The translations under genes and the position numbers were made by a program. DNA of 64,000 nucleotides from Torymus aiolomorphi (taxonomy: Eukaryota > Arthropoda > Insecta > Hymenoptera > Torymidae), in the NCBI GenBank assembly GCA_036365515.1, contig CM070874.1, positions 109,381,235 through 109,445,234 on the forward strand, given 5' to 3'. Under the pieces are notes generated by a model. The model made no database searches. It was not told the origin of the DNA and saw only the letters and a list, made by a program, of their open reading frames with translations. The stretch's first letter is position 1; every line of letters starts with the position of its first letter. Shown here one piece after another: positions 63,986-64,000 of the stretch.

Positions 63986-64000
63986 ACAGCATATACATTG

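Overview
This is eukaryotic, almost certainly arthropod, nuclear DNA in which I find no intact protein-coding gene and no intact RNA gene. The dense CpG-rich 'gcgcgc' tracts, long (GA)n/(CT)n/(CA)n/(GT)n microsatellites, 'tatata' runs and many small TA- or TTAA-flanked hairpin transposons suggest an insect. The overall texture fits a parasitoid (chalcid-type) wasp, but that taxon is inference from base texture alone. Open reading frames of 60-280 codons are abundant, but they are low-complexity readings of microsatellites and C/A-rich or G/T-rich DNA, often open on both strands.

The best explanation of the window is that it lies inside one giant intron of a plus-strand gene. Three near-identical zero-length-exon splice junctions, TTTCAG|GTAAG, occur on the plus strand, after bases 8887, 27725 and 50875, and I saw none on the minus strand. 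Each has a pyrimidine-rich tract and an AG-poor stretch upstream. Each also has a second donor-like site 48-65 bases downstream (GTAAGT at 8941, GTAAGC at 27774, GTGAGT at 50941). This is the arrangement expected of recursive-splicing ratchet points with RS-exons. A strong 3' splice site sits at the extreme right end (AG at 63984-63985), so the next exon may begin at 63986. Weaker exon candidates are at 38559-38619 (61 nt) and 55161-55187 (27 nt).

The rest of the window alternates between two textures. About 40 modules, roughly 1-2 kb apart, have a C/A-rich left flank, a CpG-rich core and a G/T-rich right flank, and are separated by AT-rich valleys. (CT)n, (CA)n and poly-C tend to fall on the left of a core, and (GA)n and (GT)n on the right. 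The AT-rich valleys hold the splice signals and most of the mobile elements.

Mobile elements, left to right: a 983-bp TA-flanked element carrying a degenerate tRNA-like segment (3890-4872); a broken SAM-domain-like gene fragment (about 5101-5669) whose intron contains a 197-bp MITE (5213-5409); three copies of an ATGGGTCTGAAGTTTGCA-ended element (9744-9967, 21633-21857, 41027-41634), the third interrupted by a TTAA-flanked insertion; further TA-flanked hairpins at 17873, 52308, 53573 and 56527; TTAA-type elements at 14447 and 22643; and a 1.14-kb fold-back element made of iterated AGTCTGG motifs (58127-59267), next to a second hairpin (57912-58107). Nothing in the window reveals the identity of the host gene.
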